Below are positions 1 to 6,697 of a stretch of DNA of 32,619 nt, one piece after another. The notes below the pieces were generated by a model, which ran no database searches, was not told the DNA's origin, and saw only the letters and a list, made by a program, of their open reading frames with translations. Source of the stretch: Deltaproteobacteria bacterium (GTDB lineage: Bacteria; Desulfobacterota; G020345765); NCBI GenBank assembly GCA_020345765.1, contig CP070770.1, forward strand, positions 2,686,177-2,718,795, written 5' to 3'. Position 1 is the stretch's first letter; each line of letters starts with the position of its first letter. A program made the translations under genes and the position numbers.

Positions 1-348
1 GAGGCACCGGATGAGGCTGCCCACAGTGGGAAGGTGGAGAATAAAATAAGAGCTCTGGAAGATTTTGATAAAAAGGTAGTGGGAAGGGTATTGGATGGGA
101 TACGCGAATTTACCGATTATAAAGTAATGGTTGTCTCCGATCATCCCACCCCTTTATCACTTCGAACCCATTCGCGGGAGCCGGTACCTTTTGCAATACT
201 GTCCTCCGATGACGAGAATCGCAGCGAGTCAGAGGTTCCTGATCGGGGGTTTAATGAGAGTTCGGCCGAGGCTTCCGGGGTATTCTTAGACCGGGGGGAA
301 GAGTTGATGCAGGAGTTTATCGTTAGCCGTTCCGCAGTCAGGACATAG
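1..348 (+). CDS. apgM: 2,3-bisphosphoglycerate-independent phosphoglycerate mutase, archaeal ApgM type (3' fragment)
   Basis: This is the C-terminal part of a cofactor-independent phosphoglycerate mutase, which interconverts 3- and 2-phosphoglycerate in glycolysis and gluconeogenesis in the cytoplasm. The frame is open from base 1 (EAPDEAAHSGK...), so the gene begins left of the window and the GTG at 34 is internal. The visible part carries the family's EAPDEA segment, a KxRALEDFDKKVVG stretch and the SDHPTP metal-binding motif followed by LRTHSREPVPFA, all typical of the ApgM branch of the alkaline phosphatase superfamily. The end GEELMQEF also fits. It stops with TAG at 346-348, 63 bases before the ferredoxin-like gene. 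Identification is firm; only the N-terminal part is missing. Confidence 0.93.
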   Translation, partial: EAPDEAAHSGKVENKIRALEDFDKKVVGRVLDGIREFTDYKVMVVSDHPTPLSLRTHSREPVPFAILSSDDENRSESEVPDRGFNESSAEASGVFLDRGEELMQEFIVSRSAVRT

Positions 349-411
349 CCGTTTACCTCTTGAGAAATCTATCTCTTATCCTCCATATCCATCGGGACTC
401 AGGACAAAAGT

Positions 412-663
412 TTGACTAAAGTCGCAAAAAAAGGCAAGATTGCCATTCTGAAAGAGATCTGCAAGGGATGCGGGTTATGTGTGGATGTTTGTTCTCAGGG
501 GATATTGGGGCTGGGAGACGAGATGAACAGCAAGGGCTATTACTTTTCCCGGATTAACTCAGAGAAGAATTGTACCGGTTGTGCCGTATGCGCCGAGATG
601 TGTCCTGATCTGGCAATCGAGGTCTGGAGAAAATCTAATATTTCAGGGAATAGCAGGAAATAG
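412..663 (+). CDS. korD: 2-oxoacid:ferredoxin oxidoreductase, delta (2x[4Fe-4S] ferredoxin) subunit
   Basis: An 83-residue ferredoxin with two Cx2Cx2CxnC clusters: Cys17-20-23-27 and Cys54-57-60-64. Its position directly before alpha, beta and gamma subunits identifies it as the delta subunit that passes electrons from the TPP-bearing beta subunit to external ferredoxin. TTG at 412 is the first plausible start and leaves the usual 16-residue lead before the first cysteine; no strong Shine-Dalgarno is visible. The last residues (SNISGNSRK) are encoded by a short tandem repeat, CAGGGAATAGCAGG/AAATAGCAGGGAG, that recurs in a non-coding region near 27655, so the tail is probably repeat-derived. 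Substrate (2-oxoglutarate or branched-chain 2-oxoacid) cannot be read from this subunit. Confidence 0.88.
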   Translation: MTKVAKKGKIAILKEICKGCGLCVDVCSQGILGLGDEMNSKGYYFSRINSEKNCTGCAVCAEMCPDLAIEVWRKSNISGNSRK

Positions 664-709
664 CAGGGAGATTCCCTCTCCCCGTTGGGGAGAGGGACAG
701 GGTGAGGGG
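638..709. repeat. Intergenic repeat: CAGGGAATAGCAGG tandem plus CCCTCTCCCC hairpin
   Basis: Bases 638-670 hold imperfect copies of a CAGGGAATAGCAGG unit that runs into the korD stop codon. It is followed by a perfect 10-bp hairpin, CCCTCTCCCC (674-683) and GGGGAGAGGG (687-696), loop GTT, then GTGAGGGG at 702-709. The hairpin half resembles the larger element at 19113-19203. These are REP-like dispersed elements. The hairpin lacks a following T-run, so it is not a classic terminator, though it could stabilise or attenuate the mRNA between delta and alpha. Confidence 0.75.
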
Positions 710-758
710 GACAATGAAGCGGGATAATTCGTGATAAGCCTAAAAATAATCTCAAACA

Positions 759-1829
759 ATGTTAAAAAAAGTTTTCATAAAAGGTAACGAAGCCATCGCC
801 CGGGCGGCGGTGGATGCCGGATGCCGCTATTATTTCGGTTATCCGATAACCCCGCAAAGCGATATTCCGGAATATCTTTCGAAGGTTTTGCCCAAGCTGG
901 GGGGCGAGTTTATCCAGGCGGAAAGTGAGATTGCCTCCATCAATATGCTGATGGGGGCTTCGGCTGCCGGTGCCCGGTCGATGACCTCTTCCTCGGGACC
1001 GGGAATTTCCCTGAAGCAGGAGGGGCTTTCCTATATGGCCGGAAGCGAGCTACCCGGGGTCGTTGTCAATGTCGCCCGCTGCGGCCCGGGCTTGGGGGGG
1101 ATTGCTCCTTCCCAGGCCGAGTATTTTCAGGCTACCAAGGGCGGGGGACACGGGGATTACCGGCTCATTGTCCTGGCACCGGAATCGGGTCAGGAGATGT
1201 ATGACCTGACCTTCAAGGCCTTCGACCTGGCCGATAAATACCGCAACCCGGCAATGATCCTGGCTGACGGGATGCTCGGCCAGATGAAGGAGCCGGTATT
1301 GCTTCAGCCACCCCGGAAAATGGATTTGCCGGATAAGGACTGGGTCCTGAGCGGAGCCAAGGGCAGGCCGCAGAATATAATCAAGTCACTTTATCTGGGA
1401 GACAAAGAGCTGGAAAGACATACCTGGCAGCTCTGGGAAAAATATCAGCGAATGAAGAAGGAAGATGTGATGTTCGAGGCCCGGGAGATTAAGGATGCCC
1501 GCTTAATTATTGCTGCCTTCGGAAGCTGTGCCCGGATCGCCAAGAGCACGCTCCGACAGGCCCGGGCCGAGGGTTTAAAGGTTGGACTTATCCGCCCCAT
1601 TACCCTGTTTCCATTTCCGGAGGAGATATTCCGTCAGGCCTCGATCGATACAAAAATGTTTCTGACAATTGAAATGAATACCGGCCAGATGGTAGAGGAT
1701 GTCCGGTTATCGGTTTCTCCGGGAACTGTAGTATATTTTTACGGCCGACCTCCCGGAGCCGGCTCTCTCCCGTCACCCGACGAGATACTCAGGGAGATAA
1801 AAAAAGTTTATGAACCCTCCTCAGAATAA
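759..1829 (+). CDS. korA: 2-oxoacid:ferredoxin oxidoreductase, alpha subunit (KorA/VorB-like)
   Basis: A 356-residue alpha subunit of a 2-oxoacid:ferredoxin oxidoreductase, which oxidatively decarboxylates a 2-oxoacid to acyl-CoA and reduces ferredoxin. It has the N-terminal pyrimidine-binding domain ([14 protein letters not shown] near residues 28-41, then the [11 protein letters not shown] and TSSSGPG motifs that contact TPP) and the C-terminal transketolase-like domain ([10 protein letters not shown] around residue 250, [11 protein letters not shown]). The length matches the KorA/VorB class rather than the much larger fused pyruvate oxidoreductases. ATG at 759 is used; no clear Shine-Dalgarno precedes it. 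The stop overlaps the next start by one base (TAATG at 1827-1831), so alpha and beta are probably translationally coupled. 2-Oxoglutarate versus 2-oxoisovalerate specificity is undecided. Confidence 0.93.
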   Translation: MLKKVFIKGNEAIARAAVDAGCRYYFGYPITPQSDIPEYLSKVLPKLGGEFIQAESEIASINMLMGASAAGARSMTSSSGPGISLKQEGLSYMAGSELPGVVVNVARCGPGLGGIAPSQAEYFQATKGGGHGDYRLIVLAPESGQEMYDLTFKAFDLADKYRNPAMILADGMLGQMKEPVLLQPPRKMDLPDKDWVLSGAKGRPQNIIKSLYLGDKELERHTWQLWEKYQRMKKEDVMFEAREIKDARLIIAAFGSCARIAKSTLRQARAEGLKVGLIRPITLFPFPEEIFRQASIDTKMFLTIEMNTGQMVEDVRLSVSPGTVVYFYGRPPGAGSLPSPDEILREIKKVYEPSSE

Positions 1830-2590
1830 TGAAGAAAGTTTTTGAAAGACCGAAAAGCCTGAAGGACACCCCATCTCATTTCTGCCCGGGGTGCCATAGC
1901 GGCCTTATCCACCGCCTGGTGGCTGAGGCGATTGATTACTTCAAGATCCAGGAGAGGACAATCGGGGTAGCCTCGGTGGGTTGCAGTGTTTTCCTTTACA
2001 ATTACCTCGATGTTGATGTGATCGAGGCGCCCCACGGGAGGGCACCGGCGGTCTGTACCGGGATTAAGAGGGTCCGCAAGCAAAATATCGTCTTTACCAT
2101 CCAGGGGGACGGGGACCTGGCGGCTATCGGCACCTCCGAAATTATCCATACTGCCAACCGGGGGGAGAATATCACTGTGATATTTATTAATAATGCGGTC
2201 TACGGGATGACCGGGGGACAGATGGCCCCCACCACGCTCCTCGGTCAGCGCACTACGACCTCCCCTTACGGTAGGGATGTCCAGCAGGAAGGGTATCCGG
2301 TCAGGATGGTAGAGCTCCTTTCGGGCCTGGAGGGCTCGGCCTTCATTGCCCGGGCGGCAGTAAATAAACCTGCCAACCTGATGAAGGCGAAGAAGCTTAT
2401 CCGCCGGGCATTCGAGATGCAGATCAATAATATGGGTTTCTCGATGGTAGAGGTGCTCTCTGCCTGCCCGACAAACTGGGGATTGAAACCGCTCGAGGCT
2501 AACCGGAGGGTAGAGGAGGAGATGATCCCTTGCTTCCCCCTGGGGGTGTTTAAGGAGAAGATTCAAGGGTCCGAGGATTCAAGGGGCTAA
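1829..2590 (+). CDS. korB: 2-oxoacid:ferredoxin oxidoreductase, beta (TPP-binding) subunit
   Basis: A 253-residue beta subunit. It carries the CPGCH motif at 19-23 (a cluster/cofactor ligand region), the TPP-Mg motif beginning GDGD at 93-96 and completed by INN at 120-122, and the following [12 protein letters not shown] segment that is diagnostic for this family. It forms the catalytic heteromer with alpha and gamma. It starts one base inside the alpha stop codon. The final residues ([10 protein letters not shown]) are encoded by one arm of an inverted repeat (2562-2633), so the natural C-terminus has probably been replaced or extended by repeat DNA. Family assignment is secure. Confidence 0.94.
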   Translation: MKKVFERPKSLKDTPSHFCPGCHSGLIHRLVAEAIDYFKIQERTIGVASVGCSVFLYNYLDVDVIEAPHGRAPAVCTGIKRVRKQNIVFTIQGDGDLAAIGTSEIIHTANRGENITVIFINNAVYGMTGGQMAPTTLLGQRTTTSPYGRDVQQEGYPVRMVELLSGLEGSAFIARAAVNKPANLMKAKKLIRRAFEMQINNMGFSMVEVLSACPTNWGLKPLEANRRVEEEMIPCFPLGVFKEKIQGSEDSRG

Positions 2591-2633
2591 GGGAATACAA
2601 ACACACGAATCCCTGAATCCTCGAATCCTTGAA
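2562..2633. repeat. Imperfect inverted repeat of GGATTC/GAATCC units
   Basis: The left arm (about 2562-2585, TTCAAGG..CGAGGATTCA) is nearly complementary to the right arm (about 2610-2633, TGAATCCTCG..CCTTGAA), with two G:U-compatible differences and a loop of about 24 bases. The left arm lies inside the 3' end of korB. Similar GAATCCTTGAATCC or GGATTT strings occur at 27755-27840 and 19231-19306, so this is one member of a dispersed low-complexity family. Confidence 0.72.
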
Positions 2634-2690
2634 CCCTATGTTTTTGTATTCAGATTTTTTACAAATAGTAATCCGGGATAAGTTATTAAC

Positions 2691-3239
2691 TTGTATTACG
2701 ATGTAATAATAGCCGGGTTCGGGGGACAGGGGGTGCTGCTCATCGGTGACCTCCTTTCCCTGACCGCGATGGAGGAAGGCTACCATGTAAGCTTCCTGCC
2801 CTCCTACGGGGTGGAGATGAGGGGGGGCACGGCCAACTGCACGGTGGTTATCTCCTCGGAGGAGATCGGCTCCCCGGTGGTAAGCTCCCCGCATGCGGTA
2901 ATCGTTATGAACCTGCCCTCCCTGAAAAAGTTTGAACCCATGATCAAGCCCGGGGGATTGCTGATCCTGAATACCTCTCTGATCCCGGAGAAAGAGGTTA
3001 AAAGGAGCGATGTCGAGCGGATACCTATTCCTCTGAATGCGCTAGCCGAAAAATTGGGTAATACAAGGTTGGCCAACATGATAGCCCTCGGCGCCCTGCT
3101 GGAGAAAACGAAGGTTGTAAGTTTCCGTTCAGTCGAAGCTTCGATAAAAGAGGCCCTTGCCCAGAAATATCATCATTTGATTCCGGCAAACCTCGAGGCC
3201 ATCAAAAAAGGAGCCGAGTTTCTACGTAATTCTAAGTAA
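2691..3239 (+). CDS. korC: 2-oxoacid:ferredoxin oxidoreductase, gamma subunit
   Basis: A 182-residue gamma subunit, which supplies a CoA-interacting domain to the oxidoreductase. The N-terminus has the family's IIAGFGGQGVLLIGDLL motif (residues 6-20), then SFLPSYGVEMRGGTANC at about 35-51 and the conserved NTSLIP and NMIALGALLEKT segments. TTG at 2691 is the start that puts the motif where it normally lies; no ATG is available in frame upstream. It is separated from korB by 100 bases of repeat DNA, unlike the tight alpha-beta junction, but order and strand still argue for one operon. It ends the operon: more than 560 bases without a gene follow. Confidence 0.92.
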   Translation: MYYDVIIAGFGGQGVLLIGDLLSLTAMEEGYHVSFLPSYGVEMRGGTANCTVVISSEEIGSPVVSSPHAVIVMNLPSLKKFEPMIKPGGLLILNTSLIPEKEVKRSDVERIPIPLNALAEKLGNTRLANMIALGALLEKTKVVSFRSVEASIKEALAQKYHHLIPANLEAIKKGAEFLRNSK

Positions 3240-3286
3240 TATCAGGCCCAAAGCCGAAATTATGTGCAAAAAGGGTGGATTACAAC

Positions 3287-3379
3287 GGGAAATAGTTTGC
3301 ACAATAAAATATTTTATATTTCAATTACTTACAAAAACTAAGCAAATTATCAATGATTTATATGTGCAAACTGTTTCCC
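3287..3379. repeat. 17-bp inverted repeat flanking about 59 bases
   Basis: GGGAAATAGTTTGCACA at 3287-3303 is the reverse complement, with one mismatch, of TGTGCAAACTGTTTCCC at 3363-3379. Pairing continues inward with a one-base shift through an A/T-rich stretch. TATGTGCAAA also occurs once more near 3261. It could be a degenerate miniature mobile element, a transcript hairpin after korC, or a paired regulator site. Confidence 0.6.
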
Positions 3380-3603
3380 AATTTGATGTCTGAATGAAAT
3401 TTTCGGTAAGAATGAATAAGGGATTTTATCCACGTGTCTTTACCAAAATAGCCAGAAAAATGCTTGTCCTCGAGACAATCCGCCTTTGGATCAAGAGAGG
3501 AATATTTCATCCTTATTTTTGGCACGAGTATTGCTCGAATAAGTCATAAAATAAAGGGGTTTTTGACCGATTTTCGTGAAATACAAAATTTTTTTATTTT
3601 TAC

Positions 3604-3632
3604 TTGACAAGAAAAAGGTGTTTTGTTAGATT
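3604..3632 (+). promoter_or_regulatory. Predicted sigma70-type promoter of the first lipoprotein gene
   Basis: TTGACA at 3604-3609, a 17-base spacer and TAGATT at 3627-3632, with a TG dinucleotide at 3624-3625 giving an extended -10. The predicted transcript starts near 3639 and has a long leader. It is the only good promoter in the gap. Confidence 0.6.
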
Positions 3633-3807
3633 AAATCCGATACTAAAACTTTCTAATATATTAACTATTTTATTATTAATAAATTATATTAAGAAGGGAG
3701 GTGACCGGGTTAATAGAACAAAGGTTATAAGATTGAGTTAGTCCGAGTCTTTTCAGGTCAAACAGACTATATGACTTTCTTGAAAGAAAGGAAAGGGGGA
3801 AATGAAA

Positions 3808-5235
3808 ATGAAGAAGAGTTTATTATTTGGTATGGGGGCGGTCGTCATCCTGGCGGTGGGTATGATGCTGAACTGCGACTGTGATGATGACGAGACGAAT
3901 GGATGCACGCAGGCGATGACGCTAACTGCTGCCCAAACGAGCATAAGTGCCGATGATTCTGATGCCGGCAGTACTGTAACCATTACGGCGACGCTCCATT
4001 GTGCAGGTGAGGTGAGTTTTGCGGTTGCAAACGATGGCTGTTTCACTGGGGCGTCGGTAAGCCCGGCGACCGCTACCGCCGTTGCTGATGGAGATGCAAC
4101 TACTGAGCTGACTGCCGGCACCCTTATGGGTGATATCGTGGTAACGGCAACAGTAGGCAATCTTAGTGAAGAGGTAACGGTAACGGTTAACCCCGGGGTA
4201 GCGGCGGGATTAGATGTTGTTGATGGTATCGAGCAGTATATTTGTTGCGAGTGTACCGAATTTGCCGTGCAACTGGTAGATGCATTTGGCAATGCGGCTC
4301 CGGAGTCTGCCGTGGATGTGACCCTTACTGCTGAATCAGAAGATGAGATAGCCTGGATTATAGAGGAATCAGAAGATACTGTTACAGTCGCAACTGATGC
4401 TGCCGGCCAGGGCGTCTTTGAAGTGTGCTATGAAGGTGAGGGTGAGCTAGATATAACAGCCGCAGTTACGGTACCCGCCAGCACGGTCGGTTTAACCCTG
4501 ACGACACGAGACTACTGCGATCTAGGAAGTTTCCTTGAAGGGCAGCCGGCATTCCGGGCGGTTACTCTGGCAATGCATGCAGACTTGGTCCGCTGTGAAG
4601 ACGAGTGTTGTTCTAATTGTATCGGGGACCATACCTGTAACTCAATGGGGGGGCCGGTTATTGGCTCATTCGTCAACCCGGAGCTCCAGGGCGCTCTTGA
4701 TAACGGAGATGCTAACATAATCTTCGTTTTCAAGGGGCTGGAGTACCCTCCGGATGATCTCATGGTGGATGCTGCTGTCGTCGGCGGTTTGTGCGGGGCT
4801 CCCGCGGGTCCAGAAATGTCCTGTACCGGGGACGAGACGGAGTTTTTTGTCGATCCCACTTTTTATGATGCCGATACCGGAAATCTCAATTTAATGCTCT
4901 GTGGTCTCCAGGTTACCGACGGCGCAAGCGATATGGAATTGGGATCGTTGGATTTGCCTTTCCCTGCTGATCCGGAACCGGTAGTTTTGGAGCTATGCAA
5001 CCTGTATGCCAGCACGACGGTATCGGATGACGAAGAAACCGCCAGTGGGGAGCTGTCAGGCTCAATCCCGGAGGTGAACCTTCAAAATCTTGTCGAGGCA
5101 ATGATGCCGGGGATGTGGGAGCTGGCTAAGTCGATGATCGGAGAGGCGGACACGTTATGCAAAGGTGAGCCGGCATACTCGGTGCGGATGGAATTTACTT
5201 CCGAAATAGTTGAGCTTCACGAGTTGCCAGATTGA
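3808..5235 (+). CDS. Ig-like, Cys/Asp-rich putative lipoprotein, paralogue 1 (two Ig-like domains)
   Basis: I do not recognise a named family. Two in-frame ATGs exist; the one at 3808 is preferred because the GGGGG at 3795-3799 is then 8 bases away and the protein aligns with its paralogues (MKKSLLFG versus MKKGLLFS and MKKKLIFS). The 475-residue product has a signal peptide ending LNC at Cys23, then a CDCDDDE run. Two Ig-like beta domains follow (about residues 36-128 and 130-235, of bacterial Ig-like/invasin character, including TVTITATL and DAAGQGVFEVCYEGEG). A cysteine cluster (CEDECCSNC near 270) precedes the shared signature GLCGAPAGP..SCTG...EFFVDP..YDAD, and the end is VELHELPD. Many cysteines suggest disulfides outside the cytoplasm. 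The Asn at -1 is atypical for a lipobox, so lipidation is likely but not certain. Confidence 0.75.
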   Translation: MKKSLLFGMGAVVILAVGMMLNCDCDDDETNGCTQAMTLTAAQTSISADDSDAGSTVTITATLHCAGEVSFAVANDGCFTGASVSPATATAVADGDATTELTAGTLMGDIVVTATVGNLSEEVTVTVNPGVAAGLDVVDGIEQYICCECTEFAVQLVDAFGNAAPESAVDVTLTAESEDEIAWIIEESEDTVTVATDAAGQGVFEVCYEGEGELDITAAVTVPASTVGLTLTTRDYCDLGSFLEGQPAFRAVTLAMHADLVRCEDECCSNCIGDHTCNSMGGPVIGSFVNPELQGALDNGDANIIFVFKGLEYPPDDLMVDAAVVGGLCGAPAGPEMSCTGDETEFFVDPTFYDADTGNLNLMLCGLQVTDGASDMELGSLDLPFPADPEPVVLELCNLYASTTVSDDEETASGELSGSIPEVNLQNLVEAMMPGMWELAKSMIGEADTLCKGEPAYSVRMEFTSEIVELHELPD

Positions 5236-5284
5236 TAACATCCGCCTGGGACGGATTGTTAAATAATAGAGAAAGGAGCATAAT

Positions 5285-6577
5285 ATGAAGAAAGGACTGT
5301 TGTTCAGTCTGGCGGCCGTCACTATTGCGGCGGTGGGCTTGCTGAGCTGGAGTTGCGACTGCGATGATAATGGTGATGGGATAATAGTCGCAGTTACTGC
5401 TGCCCAGGAAACCATCGGAGCTCGTGATACTGTTGCCGTTACAGCTGTGGTTACTTCCGGCGGCGCTGCTCAGGCAGGTAAGGCAGTCAGCTTCGAGGTT
5501 ACCACCAGACCTGCGGGCTCTTCCGCGGCCGTGGATCCGGAAACCGGCACAACCGATGCGAACGGAGAGGCCACGGTTACCCTTACTGCCGGCAGTGTCG
5601 GCGGGACGGTGGTGGTGAAGGCAACGGTAGAAGGTAGTAGTGGTGAAGATACCGTCGAGGTGGAAGGGGTTTGTATCGAGGTACTTTATGACGAGACCGT
5701 TTTCCGCATGGATCTCCTGCATATTGATGGAAATACCACCAACAATCAGATGGGGGTATTTGCACCTTTACTCAATGGGTTATTCGATGAGCTTATCGAA
5801 ACAGGTGACCTGAACATGCTTGCCGCTTCCATTGGCCTCGAGACCATAGAGGGCACCCAGGATTTTACCGGGGTTTTGTTTAACGGTTTATGCGGGGCTC
5901 CGGCGGGTCCGGCTACTTCCGCATGCACGGGGACGGAAACCGATTTCTTTATCGACCCGAACTCTTACGATGAAGATGGAGTTATCTCGCCCCATTTTGT
6001 GGGCACGATGGTTGATGGCGTTTTCAGCTCGAATATAGATGACATGTGTTTCGGGATGGAGGCTGAAGGGATTAACATAGAGCTCTGTATGGTTGATGTG
6101 ATTTTCGAGGGGACGGTGGATGAGGCAGTAACCACTTTTGAGGGGACTATTTCCGCTGTTCTGGTGGAAGAGACTTTGGTAAACGGGTTAAACGCCTTAG
6201 CAGAATCGCTAGGTTTGTGTGAAACTGTCCCACTTCTCGATTGTTCATTGATAAGGGAAGGCTTGGATATGTTGGGAGTTCCTGGCATGGGCGATCCAAC
6301 CGTGGATATCGACGGGGACGGCATCAAGGCTTGTAATGAAATGCCGGTTTTGGAGTGGCATTGGTGTCCGGACGCAGATCCCGTTTGTTGCGGCGTTGCG
6401 CCCTTTACTGCCGAGCGCCTTGATTCATGTGAGTGTGAGGACGAGGGATGTATAGGTGCTACCGGTTGTGATGATTATCCGGGAGGAGAAGAGATGTATC
6501 AGGGCACCGTGGACGGCTTTACCGCCAGGTTGGTCTTCCACGGGACACTGGTAACTATCCATCCTCTGCCAGAATAA
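5285..6577 (+). CDS. Ig-like, Cys/Asp-rich putative lipoprotein, paralogue 2
   Basis: A 430-residue paralogue, 49 bases after paralogue 1 and probably co-transcribed. AAAGGAG ends about 6 bases before the ATG. The signal peptide ends LLSWSC at Cys24, followed by CDCDD; Asp at +2 of the mature protein is, in Escherichia coli, an inner-membrane retention signal, which may not hold here. One Ig-like domain (about 37-130; VSFEVTTRPAGSSAAVDP, TDANGEATVTLTAG) precedes the family module: LYDETVFRM, GLETIEGT, NGLCGAPAGP...CTGTETDFFIDP..YDEDG, a DIDGDGI calcium-loop-like motif (about residues 338-344), a Cys-rich stretch and the terminal IHPLPE. The Ig-like domain is very close to that of paralogue 3, including at DNA level. 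Function unknown; a secreted binding or surface role is an inference. Confidence 0.78.
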   Translation: MKKGLLFSLAAVTIAAVGLLSWSCDCDDNGDGIIVAVTAAQETIGARDTVAVTAVVTSGGAAQAGKAVSFEVTTRPAGSSAAVDPETGTTDANGEATVTLTAGSVGGTVVVKATVEGSSGEDTVEVEGVCIEVLYDETVFRMDLLHIDGNTTNNQMGVFAPLLNGLFDELIETGDLNMLAASIGLETIEGTQDFTGVLFNGLCGAPAGPATSACTGTETDFFIDPNSYDEDGVISPHFVGTMVDGVFSSNIDDMCFGMEAEGINIELCMVDVIFEGTVDEAVTTFEGTISAVLVEETLVNGLNALAESLGLCETVPLLDCSLIREGLDMLGVPGMGDPTVDIDGDGIKACNEMPVLEWHWCPDADPVCCGVAPFTAERLDSCECEDEGCIGATGCDDYPGGEEMYQGTVDGFTARLVFHGTLVTIHPLPE

Positions 6578-6606
6578 TAGTAGTGTGATATATCCTTAGT
6601 ATTAAC

Positions 6607-6645
6607 GGCCCCCGGGGGTTTTTTAAGCTTCCGGGGGCTTTTTTT
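6607..6645 (+). terminator. Rho-independent terminator after the lipoprotein pair
   Basis: A perfect GCCCCCGG (6608-6615) and CCGGGGGC (6631-6638) stem is followed at once by seven Ts (6639-6645). It closes the two-gene lipoprotein transcript before miaB. Confidence 0.9.
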
Positions 6646-6660
6646 CGTTTTGGTTTTTCC

Positions 6661-6689
6661 TTGACTTCGGAGGCGAAAATATGTATATT
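6661..6689 (+). promoter_or_regulatory. Predicted miaB promoter
   Basis: TTGACT at 6661-6666, 17-base spacer, TATATT at 6684-6689. The expected start of transcription (about 6695-6697) is only a few bases before the miaB ATG at 6698, so the message would be leaderless or nearly so. The GGAGG at 6669-6673 would then lie in the promoter spacer and not in the mRNA. Confidence 0.55.
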
Positions 6690-6697
6690 ATAAGCAA

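Larger units (their letters stand above)
3240..3801. other. 562-base AT-rich non-coding gap between the oxidoreductase operon and the first Ig-like lipoprotein gene
   Basis: I find no convincing gene here. The region holds a 17-bp inverted repeat (3287-3303 and 3363-3379), a third copy of the string TATGTGCAAA near 3261, a promoter at 3604-3632 and an untranslated leader of roughly 165 bases. In the leader are a perfect AAGGGAGGTGA ribosome-binding-like string (near 3694) with no good start behind it, and a 7-bp palindromic hairpin CTTTCTT/AAGAAAG (3775-3790) just before the real ribosome-binding site. A 45-codon open frame (3412-3549) exists but lacks supporting evidence. Confidence 0.6.

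Noticed and set aside
1808..2566. Long minus-strand frame (252 codons) opposite korB
   Set aside because: Antisense shadow of a well-conserved TPP-binding subunit; composition follows GC-rich codon positions of the real gene.
3412..3549. 45-codon open frame (begins MNKGFYPRVF) in the non-coding gap
   Set aside because: Weak ribosome-binding site, no recognisable family, A/T-rich context, and no link to neighbours; length is easily reached by chance.
3775..3790. CTTTCTT-GA-AAGAAAG hairpin before the first lipoprotein gene as a riboswitch or thermometer
   Set aside because: A 7-bp A/T-rich stem with a two-base loop, not covering the ribosome-binding site; too little to support a regulatory call.
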